From assembly GCA_903860995.1 (NCBI GenBank), contig CAIOSS010000622.1, positions 1 to 9,086 on the forward strand: DNA of 9,086 nucleotides. The letters run 5' to 3'. The notes under the pieces were generated by a model, which did not search any database, was not told where the DNA came from, and saw nothing but the letters and a program-made list of their open reading frames with translations. This document shows positions 1 to 7,877 of the stretch, piece by piece (within the stretch, counting starts at the first letter, position 1; each line of letters starts with the position of its first letter). This stretch comes from an uncultured delta proteobacterium. GTDB taxonomy: Bacteria > Myxococcota_A > Polyangia > Polyangiales > Ga0077539. Both the position numbers and the translations under genes were made by a program.

Positions 1-1672
1 CGCCGAGCTGCACGGTGCCCGGGTTGGCGAACACGGCGCTCAGGTGGAAGGCCTGGTCGGCGAGGCCGCCGCCCGCCGCCGGGCGCGGGGTGAGCGCGCC
101 CGAGGCGATGACGAAGACCTTCTGGTTGACGTCGAGGTCGATGCCGAAGGTCGCCGCGTTGGCGGGCGTGCCCGCGCCGCGCACGGCCAGGGTGAAGGGA
201 TCGGCCGGGACGGTGGTGCCCGCCGCGGGCGAGTTGGCGCTGCGCGGGACGTTGCTGAACACCGGGGTGAACGTGGCGCCCGCGAGCACGCCGATGTCCA
301 CGGAGGGGGCGTCGCCCGAGGCGTGCACGGCGACCACGCGCGGCGCGGAGGCGTTCATGGCGTCGTTGGTCATCGCGTACTCCAGCGGGAGGACGGTGAA
401 GGCCGAGTCGGGCGGGGTCTGGCCCGCCTGCGGGGCGAGGAAGTACGCCGCGATGGCGACGTACTGACGACCCGGCAAGAGCGGGAGCATGGGCACCGTG
501 AAGGCCGGGGCGCCGGAGGGGCGGGTCGACCCGGCGGCGTAGGGGAAGATGTCGATGCCGTAGCTGCCCGGCGGAACCTGCACCGAGGCGAGGCCGCCCG
601 AGGTGGTGGCGCCCGTAAGCACGGGGTACGAGAGGTTGTCGACGATCTGGAGCGTGCGCGCGGGGTTGGCGCCCGCGCCGGCGGGGCCGGCGAAGAGGTC
701 GACCGCGGGGGCGTCGGCGCCCGCGTGGACGACGTGCACGCGCGGGTTCTGCTTGATGAACGCGACGGTGCCCATCTGGTTGACCGCGAGCAGCCCGAAG
801 CCGTCGTTGACCGCGGTGTCGGTGCTCGGGAGCAGGCCCGTCGCGATGACGAACCACTGGTTGCCCGCGCCCAGCTCGGGGGTGGTGAAGGCCGTCACGC
901 GGGCGGCGGGGGTGCCCGTCACGATGCCCACCTGGAGAGCGGCGTTGCCGGGGAGCGCGACGCCCGCCGCGCCGGTGTCGGCGAAGCGCGCGAGGCTCGG
1001 GACCTCCGCCATGGCGGGGTTGTCGTTGCCGACGTCGATGCCCACCGTGGGGGCGTCGGAGCCGGCGTGCACGATGCGCACGCGCGAGCCCGTCGCGTCG
1101 GCGGTGAAGCCCTCCTCGAGCGGCAGCACGCGGAAGCGGTCAGCCGCGTCGGTGGACGTCAGGCGACCCGAGGCGATGACCGTGTACGAGCGGCCCGCGA
1201 CGAGCGTGACCGTCGGGGTGGTGAAGGCCGGCGCGCCCATGGCGCCCGCGGCGCGGATGTCGAACGCGATCGGCCCCGGCGGGAGCTCGAGGTAGCCCGT
1301 GGCCGTGCCGTAACCGACGTTGGGGGCCGCGGCCGTGGTGGCCCCGGCGGCGTAGATGTCGACGGCACCGGCGCCCGGCGCGGCGTGGACGACGCGCAGC
1401 CGGGCGCGGGCCCCGGCTCCGGCGTCGACGGGGCCGGTGTCGGTCACAACGGGGGTGTCGGTGGCGACGGGCCGGTCGGTGGCCGTGCCGGCGTCCGGGG
1501 TAACCCCGGTGTCAGCCGGGGAGCCGGAGTCCACGGGAGCGCCGAGGTCGGTCGTGACCGCGGCGTCCGTGCCCGGGGTCGCAGGATCGTCCGAGCAGCC
1601 CGCGAGCGCGCCGCCGAGCGCGAGCATCACCGCGCCCAACCCAACCATGGAACCTTGAAGTCGAAGAGCCAT
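1..1672 (-). CDS. Lipoprotein with four DUF4397-like repeats (partial, C-terminus beyond left edge)
   Basis: The frame is open from ATG at 1672-1670 to the window edge (about 557 codons, no stop), so the protein is C-terminally truncated by the window only. The N-terminus is a signal peptide ending in a lipobox (LAGC, Cys at about residue 26), so it is probably a lipid-anchored envelope protein. A tether rich in Asp/Thr/Pro/Gly follows to about residue 88. Four related units then begin with a shared core, R-x-x-x-VHA...DAP/GAG-x-V-D/G: RLRVVHAAPG (about 91), RVRIVHAGSDAP (about 196), RVHVVHAGADAP (about 310) and RVVAVHASGDAP (about 444). Units end with variants of 'Y/FVIASG...FxVLPLEE'. This matches the DUF4397 family, whose function is unknown; adhesion or a structural surface role is only a guess. 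GGGAGG (complement of 1681-1686) sits 8 nt before the ATG and fixes the start. It is divergent from the lipoprotein at 2191. Confidence 0.88.
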   Translation of the reverse strand, partial: MALRLQGSMVGLGAVMLALGGALAGCSDDPATPGTDAAVTTDLGAPVDSGSPADTGVTPDAGTATDRPVATDTPVVTDTGPVDAGAGARARLRVVHAAPGAGAVDIYAAGATTAAAPNVGYGTATGYLELPPGPIAFDIRAAGAMGAPAFTTPTVTLVAGRSYTVIASGRLTSTDAADRFRVLPLEEGFTADATGSRVRIVHAGSDAPTVGIDVGNDNPAMAEVPSLARFADTGAAGVALPGNAALQVGIVTGTPAARVTAFTTPELGAGNQWFVIATGLLPSTDTAVNDGFGLLAVNQMGTVAFIKQNPRVHVVHAGADAPAVDLFAGPAGAGANPARTLQIVDNLSYPVLTGATTSGGLASVQVPPGSYGIDIFPYAAGSTRPSGAPAFTVPMLPLLPGRQYVAIAAYFLAPQAGQTPPDSAFTVLPLEYAMTNDAMNASAPRVVAVHASGDAPSVDIGVLAGATFTPVFSNVPRSANSPAAGTTVPADPFTLAVRGAGTPANAATFGIDLDVNQKVFVIASGALTPRPAAGGGLADQAFHLSAVFANPGTVQLG

Positions 1673-1726
1673 CGCAGAAACCTCCCAATGATGAACCGTG
1701 CCGCAGCACAAGCAGCGAACGTCCCC

Positions 1727-1743
1727 CCGCAGATCCACTGCGG
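1727..1743. repeat. Inverted repeat in DUF4397 gene leader
   Basis: Perfect 6-bp arms, CCGCAG and CTGCGG, separated by 5 nt (ATCCA). The repeat lies 54 nt upstream of the DUF4397 lipoprotein start. It could be an operator or a small leader hairpin. Short GC-rich palindromes are common in such DNA, so function is unproven. Confidence 0.35.
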
Positions 1744-1789
1744 TCGGGCTGAACGACTTTTGAGATGTCGCGAGGCGTGTGTCGGGTGC

Positions 1790-1804
1790 GCACTTCTCAC
1801 GCCA
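1790..1804 (-). promoter_or_regulatory. Possible sigma-54 type -24/-12 element
   Basis: On the minus strand the sequence reads TGGCGTGAGAAGTGC. It has the invariant GG and GC dinucleotides separated by exactly 10 nt, and TGGC/TGC agree with the TGGCAC-N5-TTGC consensus; the middle positions agree less well. It lies about 118 nt upstream of the DUF4397 lipoprotein start and points toward it. Myxobacteria use sigma-54 widely, but a single by-eye match is weak evidence. Confidence 0.22.
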
Positions 1805-1837
1805 CGACGGCTTGATTTCCAAGGGACGAGCTGGACC

Positions 1838-1854
1838 TGCGGCGCCCTGCCGCA
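1838..1854. repeat. GC-rich inverted repeat downstream of the small minus-strand gene
   Basis: Perfect 6-bp arms, TGCGGC and GCCGCA, with a 5-nt loop. It begins 16 nt past the stop of the 54-codon gene at 1871-2035. It could end that gene's transcript, but no U-rich tract follows on the minus strand, so a terminator call is weak. Confidence 0.25.
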
Positions 1855-1870
1855 CCCTGCGCGCGTCGCA

Positions 1871-2035
1871 TCATCCCGTCACGTCGAGCGCGGCCACCGG
1901 CCGACCGCCCTGCACCTCGCAGGGGAGCTTTAGCGGCGCGCGCATCTGCTCCCGCTCCGCCTGCGTGCGCTTGCGCTCCTGCTCCAGCGCGTCGGCCCTT
2001 CGGTGCGCGGCTTCCCGGTCGTCGCGGAATGACAT
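1871..2035 (-). CDS. Small hypothetical protein, 54 aa, charged helical N-terminus
   Basis: I do not recognise a named family. ATG at 2035-2033, TGA at 1873-1871. The N-terminal half (residues 1-33) begins MSFRDDREAAHRRADALEQE and is dense in Arg, Glu, Gln and Ala, as expected of a single amphipathic helix or short coiled coil. The C-terminal half (LKLPCEVQGGRPVAALDVTG) is compact, with one Cys at 39. By hand count 48 of 54 codons end in G or C, like the real genes here. From memory, the opening resembles the start of larger myxobacterial coiled-coil proteins, so this may be an independent small gene or a shortened relative. There is no strong ribosome binding site (only GGGGG about 12 nt upstream), which is the main weakness. 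It sits between two divergent lipoprotein genes, in the same direction as the DUF4397 gene, whose start lies 198 nt further on. Confidence 0.5.
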   Translation of the reverse strand: MSFRDDREAAHRRADALEQERKRTQAEREQMRAPLKLPCEVQGGRPVAALDVTG

Positions 2036-2102
2036 CTCGCCATCCGACCCCCGCCCGCGCCGCCCGTCAACCGCGCCGGATCACCCGCGTCTTGCGCGCC
2101 GC

Positions 2103-2132
2103 TTGTGTCCCCTGCGAGGCGTCCCGTAGAGT
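2103..2132 (+). promoter_or_regulatory. Candidate sigma-70-like promoter for the 2191 lipoprotein
   Basis: TTGTGT (2103-2108) and TAGAGT (2127-2132) are separated by 18 nt, giving partial matches to -35 and -10 boxes. They would place transcription start near 2139, about 50 nt ahead of the ATG at 2191. It is the best pair I can find in the divergent gap, but the match is weak. Confidence 0.25.
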
Positions 2133-2190
2133 CCGCGCGCGCCTCCGCCTGCCCGCTGCCCAACGTCGCCTTCTGGAGCCCGTCACCCTC

Positions 2191-3789
<1,599 letters not shown>

Positions 3790-3806
3790 GCTGAGCGCCC
3801 CCCGCG

Positions 3807-5312
3807 ATGTCCCTCGCCGCCGCCCTCACCGCATGGCGCGCCGCGCTCGGCCCCGACCACGCCACCGACGACCCCACCGCCCTCGACGCCCTCCACCGCT
3901 CGACCTTCCCCGCCCCGCAGCGCGCCGCCGCGCTGCTGCGCCCCGCCGACGCCGCCGGGGTGCGCGCCTGCCTCGCCATCGCCGCCCGCCACGGGCTTCG
4001 CCTCCACCCCATCTCCCGCGGCTGCAACTGGGGCCTCGGCTCGCGCGTCCCGCCCGACGACGGCGCGGTCGTGCTCGACCTCGGGCGCCTCGACGCCATC
4101 GTGGACTTCGACGAGTCCATGGCCTGGGTCACCGTCGAGCCCGGGGTCACCTTCGCGCAGCTCTACGCCTTCCTGCGCGCGCGCCGCTCGCGGCTGTTCG
4201 TCAACACCATCGGCGGCTCGCCCCACGCCAGCGTGCTCGCCAACGCCCTCGCCCGCGGCGACGGCGCGGGCCCCCTCGGCGACCGCTGGTCGCACGTCTG
4301 CGACCTGGAGGTCGCGCTCTCCACGGGCGAGACCCTGCGCACCGGGTATGGCCGCTTTGCGAACACACCCCTCCGCCCGCTGCACCGCCACGGGGTGGGC
4401 CCCACCCTCGACGGGCTCTTCTCGCAGTCGTCCCTCGGGGTGGTCACCCGGCTCACGCTCTGGCTGAGCCCGCTGCCCCGCTCGCTCCAGGCGGTGCGCT
4501 TCTCCGCCGCCACCGACGAGGGCCTCCCCGGCCTCATCGACGCCCTCCGCGCCCTCATGCTCGAAGGCACCCTCCGCTGGCCCATCGGCCTCTGGAACCA
4601 CACCCGCGTGCTCTCCACCCTCGAGCGCCGGGGCGACGTCCCGCGGCAGCTCGCGCAGCGCGGGCTCACCCACCGCTGGTACGGACTCACCGCCCTCGCG
4701 GGCATGACCGCGCTCCAGGGCCGCGCCCACCGCGAGCGCCTCGTCGAGGTGCTGGGCCCCGCGGTCGACACATGGAACATCGAGGAGCGCACCGGCGAGC
4801 CCCACAGCGGCCACGAACTCCTCCTGGAGCAGGAGCCCGCGTTCTGCTTCCTCCAGGGCATTCCGCACGAGGAGAGCGTGCGCAGCGTCTACTGGCACCA
4901 GCCCGCCTCTCCCGCGACCGACCTCGACCCCGACCGCGACGGCTGCGGCGTGCTCTGGTCCTGCGCCGCGGTCCCCTTCGAGGGCGCGGCCGTCCTCGCC
5001 GCGATGCGCGCCATCGAGGCCGTCATGGCCGCCCACGGCTTCGACGCCCTCATCGCCGTCATGGCCCAGCAGCCCAGGGCCCTGCACCTGGCCCCGTTGA
5101 TCCTCTGGGACCGACACCTCCCCGGCCGCGACGCCGCCGGCCTCGCCTGCCACGCCGCGCTGCGCGAGGCCTTCACCCGCCTCGGGTGCCTGCCCTACCG
5201 CCTCGGCACCGCCCCCCTCGACGCGTTGCCCCCGGGCAACGACGACCACGACGCCGTGATGGCCCGCCTGCGCGACGCCCTCGACCCGACCCACACCCTC
5301 GGCGATCGCTGA
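3807..5312 (+). CDS. FAD-linked oxidase, vanillyl-alcohol oxidase / 4-cresol dehydrogenase family
   Basis: 501 aa, about the family's usual length, no signal peptide, so probably cytoplasmic. The N-terminal PCMH-type FAD domain shows the pyrophosphate loop PISRGCNWGLGS (68-79), TVEPGVTFAQLY (109-120) and GGSPHASVLANALARG (136-151). A stretch at 195-222 (GVGPTLDGLFSQS, then GVVTRLTLWL) is diagnostic of the VAO/p-cresol methylhydroxylase branch. In the C-terminal half, RALHL (His427) falls in the region carrying the flavin-linking His of VAO, and Tyr464-Arg465 align with the phenolate-binding Tyr-Arg pair of VAO. Members oxidise para-substituted phenols; the substrate here is unknown. Oddities: the family's usual LDRG reads LARG (148-151), and the C-terminus stops at DPTHTLGDR without the usual '...APGxxG' end. 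No cytochrome subunit is adjacent, which favours an oxidase over a PCMH-type dehydrogenase. ATG 3807 is the plausible start; no clear Shine-Dalgarno. It follows the lipoprotein by 17 nt. Confidence 0.88.
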   Translation: MSLAAALTAWRAALGPDHATDDPTALDALHRSTFPAPQRAAALLRPADAAGVRACLAIAARHGLRLHPISRGCNWGLGSRVPPDDGAVVLDLGRLDAIVDFDESMAWVTVEPGVTFAQLYAFLRARRSRLFVNTIGGSPHASVLANALARGDGAGPLGDRWSHVCDLEVALSTGETLRTGYGRFANTPLRPLHRHGVGPTLDGLFSQSSLGVVTRLTLWLSPLPRSLQAVRFSAATDEGLPGLIDALRALMLEGTLRWPIGLWNHTRVLSTLERRGDVPRQLAQRGLTHRWYGLTALAGMTALQGRAHRERLVEVLGPAVDTWNIEERTGEPHSGHELLLEQEPAFCFLQGIPHEESVRSVYWHQPASPATDLDPDRDGCGVLWSCAAVPFEGAAVLAAMRAIEAVMAAHGFDALIAVMAQQPRALHLAPLILWDRHLPGRDAAGLACHAALREAFTRLGCLPYRLGTAPLDALPPGNDDHDAVMARLRDALDPTHTLGDR

Positions 5313-5329
5313 CCCCCCAGAAAGACCAC

Positions 5330-5363
5330 CAGGGCCGATGGCCACGCTGGACCATCGACCCTG
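5330..5363. terminator. Hairpin 1 of the convergent gap
   Basis: Arms 5330-5341 and 5352-5363 (12 bp, 10-nt loop) lie 17 nt past the flavoprotein stop. The one imperfect pair (5335/5358) is C-A in plus-strand RNA but G-U in minus-strand RNA, so the stem is complete only in the leftward transcript. The minus-strand 3' flank reads GGTGGTCTTTCTGG, with only a short U run. A terminator role is inferred from position. Confidence 0.45.
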
Positions 5364-5374
5364 CTGAAATACTT

Positions 5375-5423
5375 AGCGGCGGTCACCGTTGGCGTTTGGG
5401 GGGGGGACGCCGGTGCCGCCGCT
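5375..5423. terminator. Hairpin 2 of the convergent gap, long GC-rich stem with G9 loop
   Basis: Left arm 5375-5395, right arm 5407-5423: 17 Watson-Crick pairs interrupted by a 1-nt bulge (T5383) and a 3-nt bulge (5388-5390). The loop is TT plus nine G. It is the strongest fold in the gap. On the minus strand it is followed by AAGTATTTC, a partly U-rich tail, so it fits best as a terminator for the leftward manC-manB-kinase operon. On the plus strand it is followed by CGAGAAACTATAT. Confidence 0.5.
5398..5406 (+). repeat. Homopolymer G9
   Basis: Nine consecutive G forming most of the loop of hairpin 2. It is non-coding. Such tracts change length by slippage and are also a common place for sequencing error. 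Confidence 0.9.
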
Positions 5424-5505
5424 CGAGAAACTATATCGCATGGTTCGTGCCAGGAGGCCTTGCACGGTAATTATAGGGGAATGTGTCTCCCGAGACCCCC
5501 GCGAT

Positions 5506-5543
5506 CTTTCATGGATGCAACGCGTTGTTTGCGTCCATGAGAG
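5506..5543. terminator. Hairpin 3, immediately after the sugar-kinase stop codon
   Basis: Arms 5506-5520 and 5529-5543 (15 pairs, 8-nt loop CGCGTTGT) abut the kinase TGA (5546-5544). Two pairs (5508/5541 and 5516/5533) are U-G in plus-strand RNA but A-C mismatches in minus-strand RNA, so the stem is complete only in a rightward transcript reading through from the flavoprotein gene. No U-tract follows on either strand. Bidirectional terminator, 3'-end stabiliser or protein site are all possible. Confidence 0.45.
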
Positions 5544-6488
5544 TCACAGGTTGCGGCGGGCGAGGTCGGCCGCGCCGATGACCCCCGCGCGCGACCCGAG
5601 GCGACCCTCGACGATGCGCACGGACTTCCGCAGATCGGGGTGGCTGCTCAGGTCGAGCCCGATGCGCACGGCGTCCTTGATGACGTCGCTGGAGTCCCAC
5701 ACCCCGCCGCCCATCAGCACGGTGTCGGGGTTGAGGAAGGTGACCATCGAGCCGAGCACCCGACCGAGCTGCATCCCGCCGCCCTCCAGCAGGGCCTGGG
5801 CCTCGGCGTCGCCGTGGTTGGACAGCTCCTCGAGGTCCGCCGCGGTGAGCTCGCGCATCTCGGAGTCCGGGCGCACCAGGGAGATGCGCCCCTCGGCGAC
5901 GCTCTGCCGGGCCTTGAGCGAGAGCGCGTGGCCGCCCACGTAGGCCTCGAGGCACCCGCGCCGGCCGCACCCGCACAGCGGACCGTCGTCGGGGCCGACC
6001 TTGATGTGACCGATCTCGCCGCCGAAGCCCCGCGCCCCCACCAGGAGGTTGCCCTCGGCGATGACCGCGGCGCCCACGCCGGTGCCCACGAAGATCACCA
6101 GCAGCGTGCGCGCCCCGACGCCCGCGCCGAAGCGGTACTCCCCCCAGGCGATGGCCTTGAGGTCGTTGTGCACCACCACCGGGAGCTTCAGCCGCCGGCG
6201 CAGCAGCTCGCCGAAGGGGACGTCGATCCACCCGAGGTTGGGCGCGCGGGTGACGAAGCCCGTGTCGCGCTCCACCCACGCCGCCACGCCGACGCCCACG
6301 GCGTCGATGGGGCCGCCCTGCGCCGCGGCGTCTTCCACCATGCGCGCGAGGCGCTCGACGGCGTCCATCGGGTGCGAGAAGCCCCCGTGCGTCAGGGACT
6401 GCAACCCCTCGACGGCGCCGTCCTCGGCCACCACGCCCATGCGCAGCCCGGTGCCCCCGAGGTCGATGCCGACAACCCGCTTCGTCAA
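5544..6488 (-). CDS. ROK-family sugar kinase (glucokinase-like; mannose possible)
   Basis: 314 aa, normal length for ROK kinases, which phosphorylate hexoses with ATP in the cytoplasm. Visible: ATP phosphate loop IDLGGTGLRMGVV (8-20); NLGW (84-87); catalytic His-Asn-Asp at 107-109 (VVHNDLKAIAWGE); VGTGVGAAV (134-142); GEIGH (157-161); and the ROK zinc motif CGCGRRGCLE (172-181), with His161, Cys172, Cys174 and Cys179 as ligands. The start is TTG at 6488-6486: AGGGG (complement of 6496-6500) lies 7 nt upstream, and the ROK fold begins straight after it (TKRVVGIDLGGT). In-frame ATGs further upstream lie inside manB and would add unrelated sequence. The gene starts 4 nt after the manB TGA, so translation is probably coupled. 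Placement with manC and manB makes mannose a plausible substrate, but sequence alone does not separate glucokinase from mannokinase. Confidence 0.9.
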   Translation of the reverse strand: MTKRVVGIDLGGTGLRMGVVAEDGAVEGLQSLTHGGFSHPMDAVERLARMVEDAAAQGGPIDAVGVGVAAWVERDTGFVTRAPNLGWIDVPFGELLRRRLKLPVVVHNDLKAIAWGEYRFGAGVGARTLLVIFVGTGVGAAVIAEGNLLVGARGFGGEIGHIKVGPDDGPLCGCGRRGCLEAYVGGHALSLKARQSVAEGRISLVRPDSEMRELTAADLEELSNHGDAEAQALLEGGGMQLGRVLGSMVTFLNPDTVLMGGGVWDSSDVIKDAVRIGLDLSSHPDLRKSVRIVEGRLGSRAGVIGAADLARRNL

Positions 6489-6492
6489 TGTG

Positions 6493-7851
6493 TCACCCCT
6501 GATCGCGCGCTTCGCGCACCACGGCCTCGACCTCTGCGCGCATCGCGTCGCGACGCGCCTCGGACTGCGCCTCGAAGCGCAGCACCAGCACGGCTTGCGT
6601 GTTGGATGCCCGCACGAGGCCCCAGCCATCACCGAAGTTGACCCGCGCCCCGTCGACCTCGCTCACGGGATACCTGGACTTGTAATGTTCGAGCACCCGC
6701 GCCACCACGCGGAACTTCACCTCGTCAGGGCACGGAACCCTGATCTCCGGCGTGACGAAGGTCTTCGGCAGGTCGCCGAGCATGTCCGCGAGGTCGGCCT
6801 TGGAGGCCGCGATGATCTCCAGCAGCCGCAGCGACGCGTAGATGGCGTCGTCGTAGCCGAAGTACCGGTCGGCGAAGAAGAGGTGCCCGGACATCTCGCC
6901 CGCCAGCAGCGCCTGCTCCGCCTTCATCTTCGACTTGATGAGCGAGTGCCCGGTCTTCCACATGATGGGCCGGCCGCCGCGCTTCGCGATGTCGTCGTAG
7001 AGGGTCTGCGAGCACTTCACCTCGCCCAGGATGGCCGCGCCCGGGTGGCGCGCGAGCACCGCGCGGCCGAAGATCACCATGAGCTTGTCGCCCCAGATGA
7101 TCTCCCCGGTGGGGTCGACGGCGCCGAGGCGGTCGGCGTCGCCGTCGTAGGCGATGCCCACCTCGGCGTGCGAGTCGTGCACCCGCTCGATGAGCTCGGC
7201 GACGTTCTCGGGCAGCGTCGGGTCGGGGTGGTGGTTGGGGAAGCGGCCGTCCATGTCGCAGTAGAGGGCCTCGGGGTTGAGCCCGAGCGCGCTCATGCAG
7301 GCGAGCGCCAGCGGGCCGCCCGCGCCGTTGCCCGCGTCGACCACGACCTTGATGTCCGTGCGCGCCAGCCGGATGTTGCCCTTCATCCACGCCACGTAGC
7401 GCGGGCCCACCTCGGCGGACTCCACGTGCCCGCCCGGGGCGCGCAGGAAGTCGCGCCGCTCGATGCGCTCGCGCAGCGCCCTGATCTCGTCGCCGTGGAG
7501 GGTGTCCTTGCCCACCAGGATCTTGAACCCGTTGTCCTCCGGCGGGTTGTGGCTGCCGGTGACCATCACGCCGCCGTCGGCGTCGAGGTGGTGCACCGCG
7601 AAGTAGAGCAGCGGCGTGGGGCCCACCTCGGTCTTCACCACGTGCCGGCCGGTCTCCAGCAGGCCCTCGATGAGGGCGTCGCGCAGCCGCTGCGAGGAGA
7701 CGCGGCAGTCGCGGCCCACCATGATGCGCCGCTTGCCGCGCTCGGCCATGACGCTGCCGAGGGCGCGGCCCAGGTCGCGGGCGAGCTCGTCGGGCAGGTC
7801 GCGCTCGGCGTTTCCACGGACGTCGTACTCGCGGAAGATCTGCGGGTTCAT
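6493..7851 (-). CDS. manB: Phosphomannomutase / phosphoglucomutase (alpha-D-phosphohexomutase)
   Basis: 452 aa, the usual size. It interconverts hexose-6-phosphate and hexose-1-phosphate via a phosphoserine, supplying mannose-1-phosphate for GDP-mannose and perhaps glucose-1-phosphate. All four hallmark segments are present: N-terminal FREYDVRG (6-13); phosphoserine loop TGSHNP with catalytic Ser100; magnesium loop YDGDADR (Asp236, Asp238, Asp240); sugar-binding GEMSGH (318-323); and the phosphate-binding loop RASNTQ (414-419) in the C-terminal domain. The layout matches bifunctional PMM/PGM enzymes (AlgC/ManB type) rather than GlmM. ATG 7851-7849 is chosen because the conserved N-terminus begins there; GAGAGG lies 11 nt upstream and overlaps the 26-nt gap after manC. 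The stop lies 4 nt before the downstream kinase start, so it is the middle gene of the operon. No defects seen. Confidence 0.95.
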   Translation of the reverse strand: MNPQIFREYDVRGNAERDLPDELARDLGRALGSVMAERGKRRIMVGRDCRVSSQRLRDALIEGLLETGRHVVKTEVGPTPLLYFAVHHLDADGGVMVTGSHNPPEDNGFKILVGKDTLHGDEIRALRERIERRDFLRAPGGHVESAEVGPRYVAWMKGNIRLARTDIKVVVDAGNGAGGPLALACMSALGLNPEALYCDMDGRFPNHHPDPTLPENVAELIERVHDSHAEVGIAYDGDADRLGAVDPTGEIIWGDKLMVIFGRAVLARHPGAAILGEVKCSQTLYDDIAKRGGRPIMWKTGHSLIKSKMKAEQALLAGEMSGHLFFADRYFGYDDAIYASLRLLEIIAASKADLADMLGDLPKTFVTPEIRVPCPDEVKFRVVARVLEHYKSRYPVSEVDGARVNFGDGWGLVRASNTQAVLVLRFEAQSEARRDAMRAEVEAVVREARDQG

Positions 7852-7877
7852 GGCGCTGGATGCCTCTCGTCCTTCGG

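Noticed and set aside
44..1933. Long plus-strand open frame (629 codons) opposite the DUF4397 lipoprotein
   Set aside because: Its translation is low-complexity Arg/Gly/Val/Ala-rich with no domain. The opposite strand encodes a coherent lipoprotein with signal peptide, repeats and a good ribosome site.
1930..2163. 77-codon minus-strand frame in the divergent gap
   Set aside because: It overlaps the more gene-like 54-codon frame and has biased Arg/Ser/Gly composition without recognisable structure.
2029..2190. Starting the disulfide-repeat lipoprotein at the upstream ATG 2029
   Set aside because: This would bury the signal peptide and lipobox about 54 residues inside the protein; the added sequence is Arg/Pro-rich and has no ribosome site.
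5389..5505. A small gene or promoter in the relatively AT-rich part of the convergent gap (around 5424-5480)
   Set aside because: No short frame with a ribosome site and gene-like codon use was found, and TTGCAC (5460-5465) has no properly spaced -10 box.
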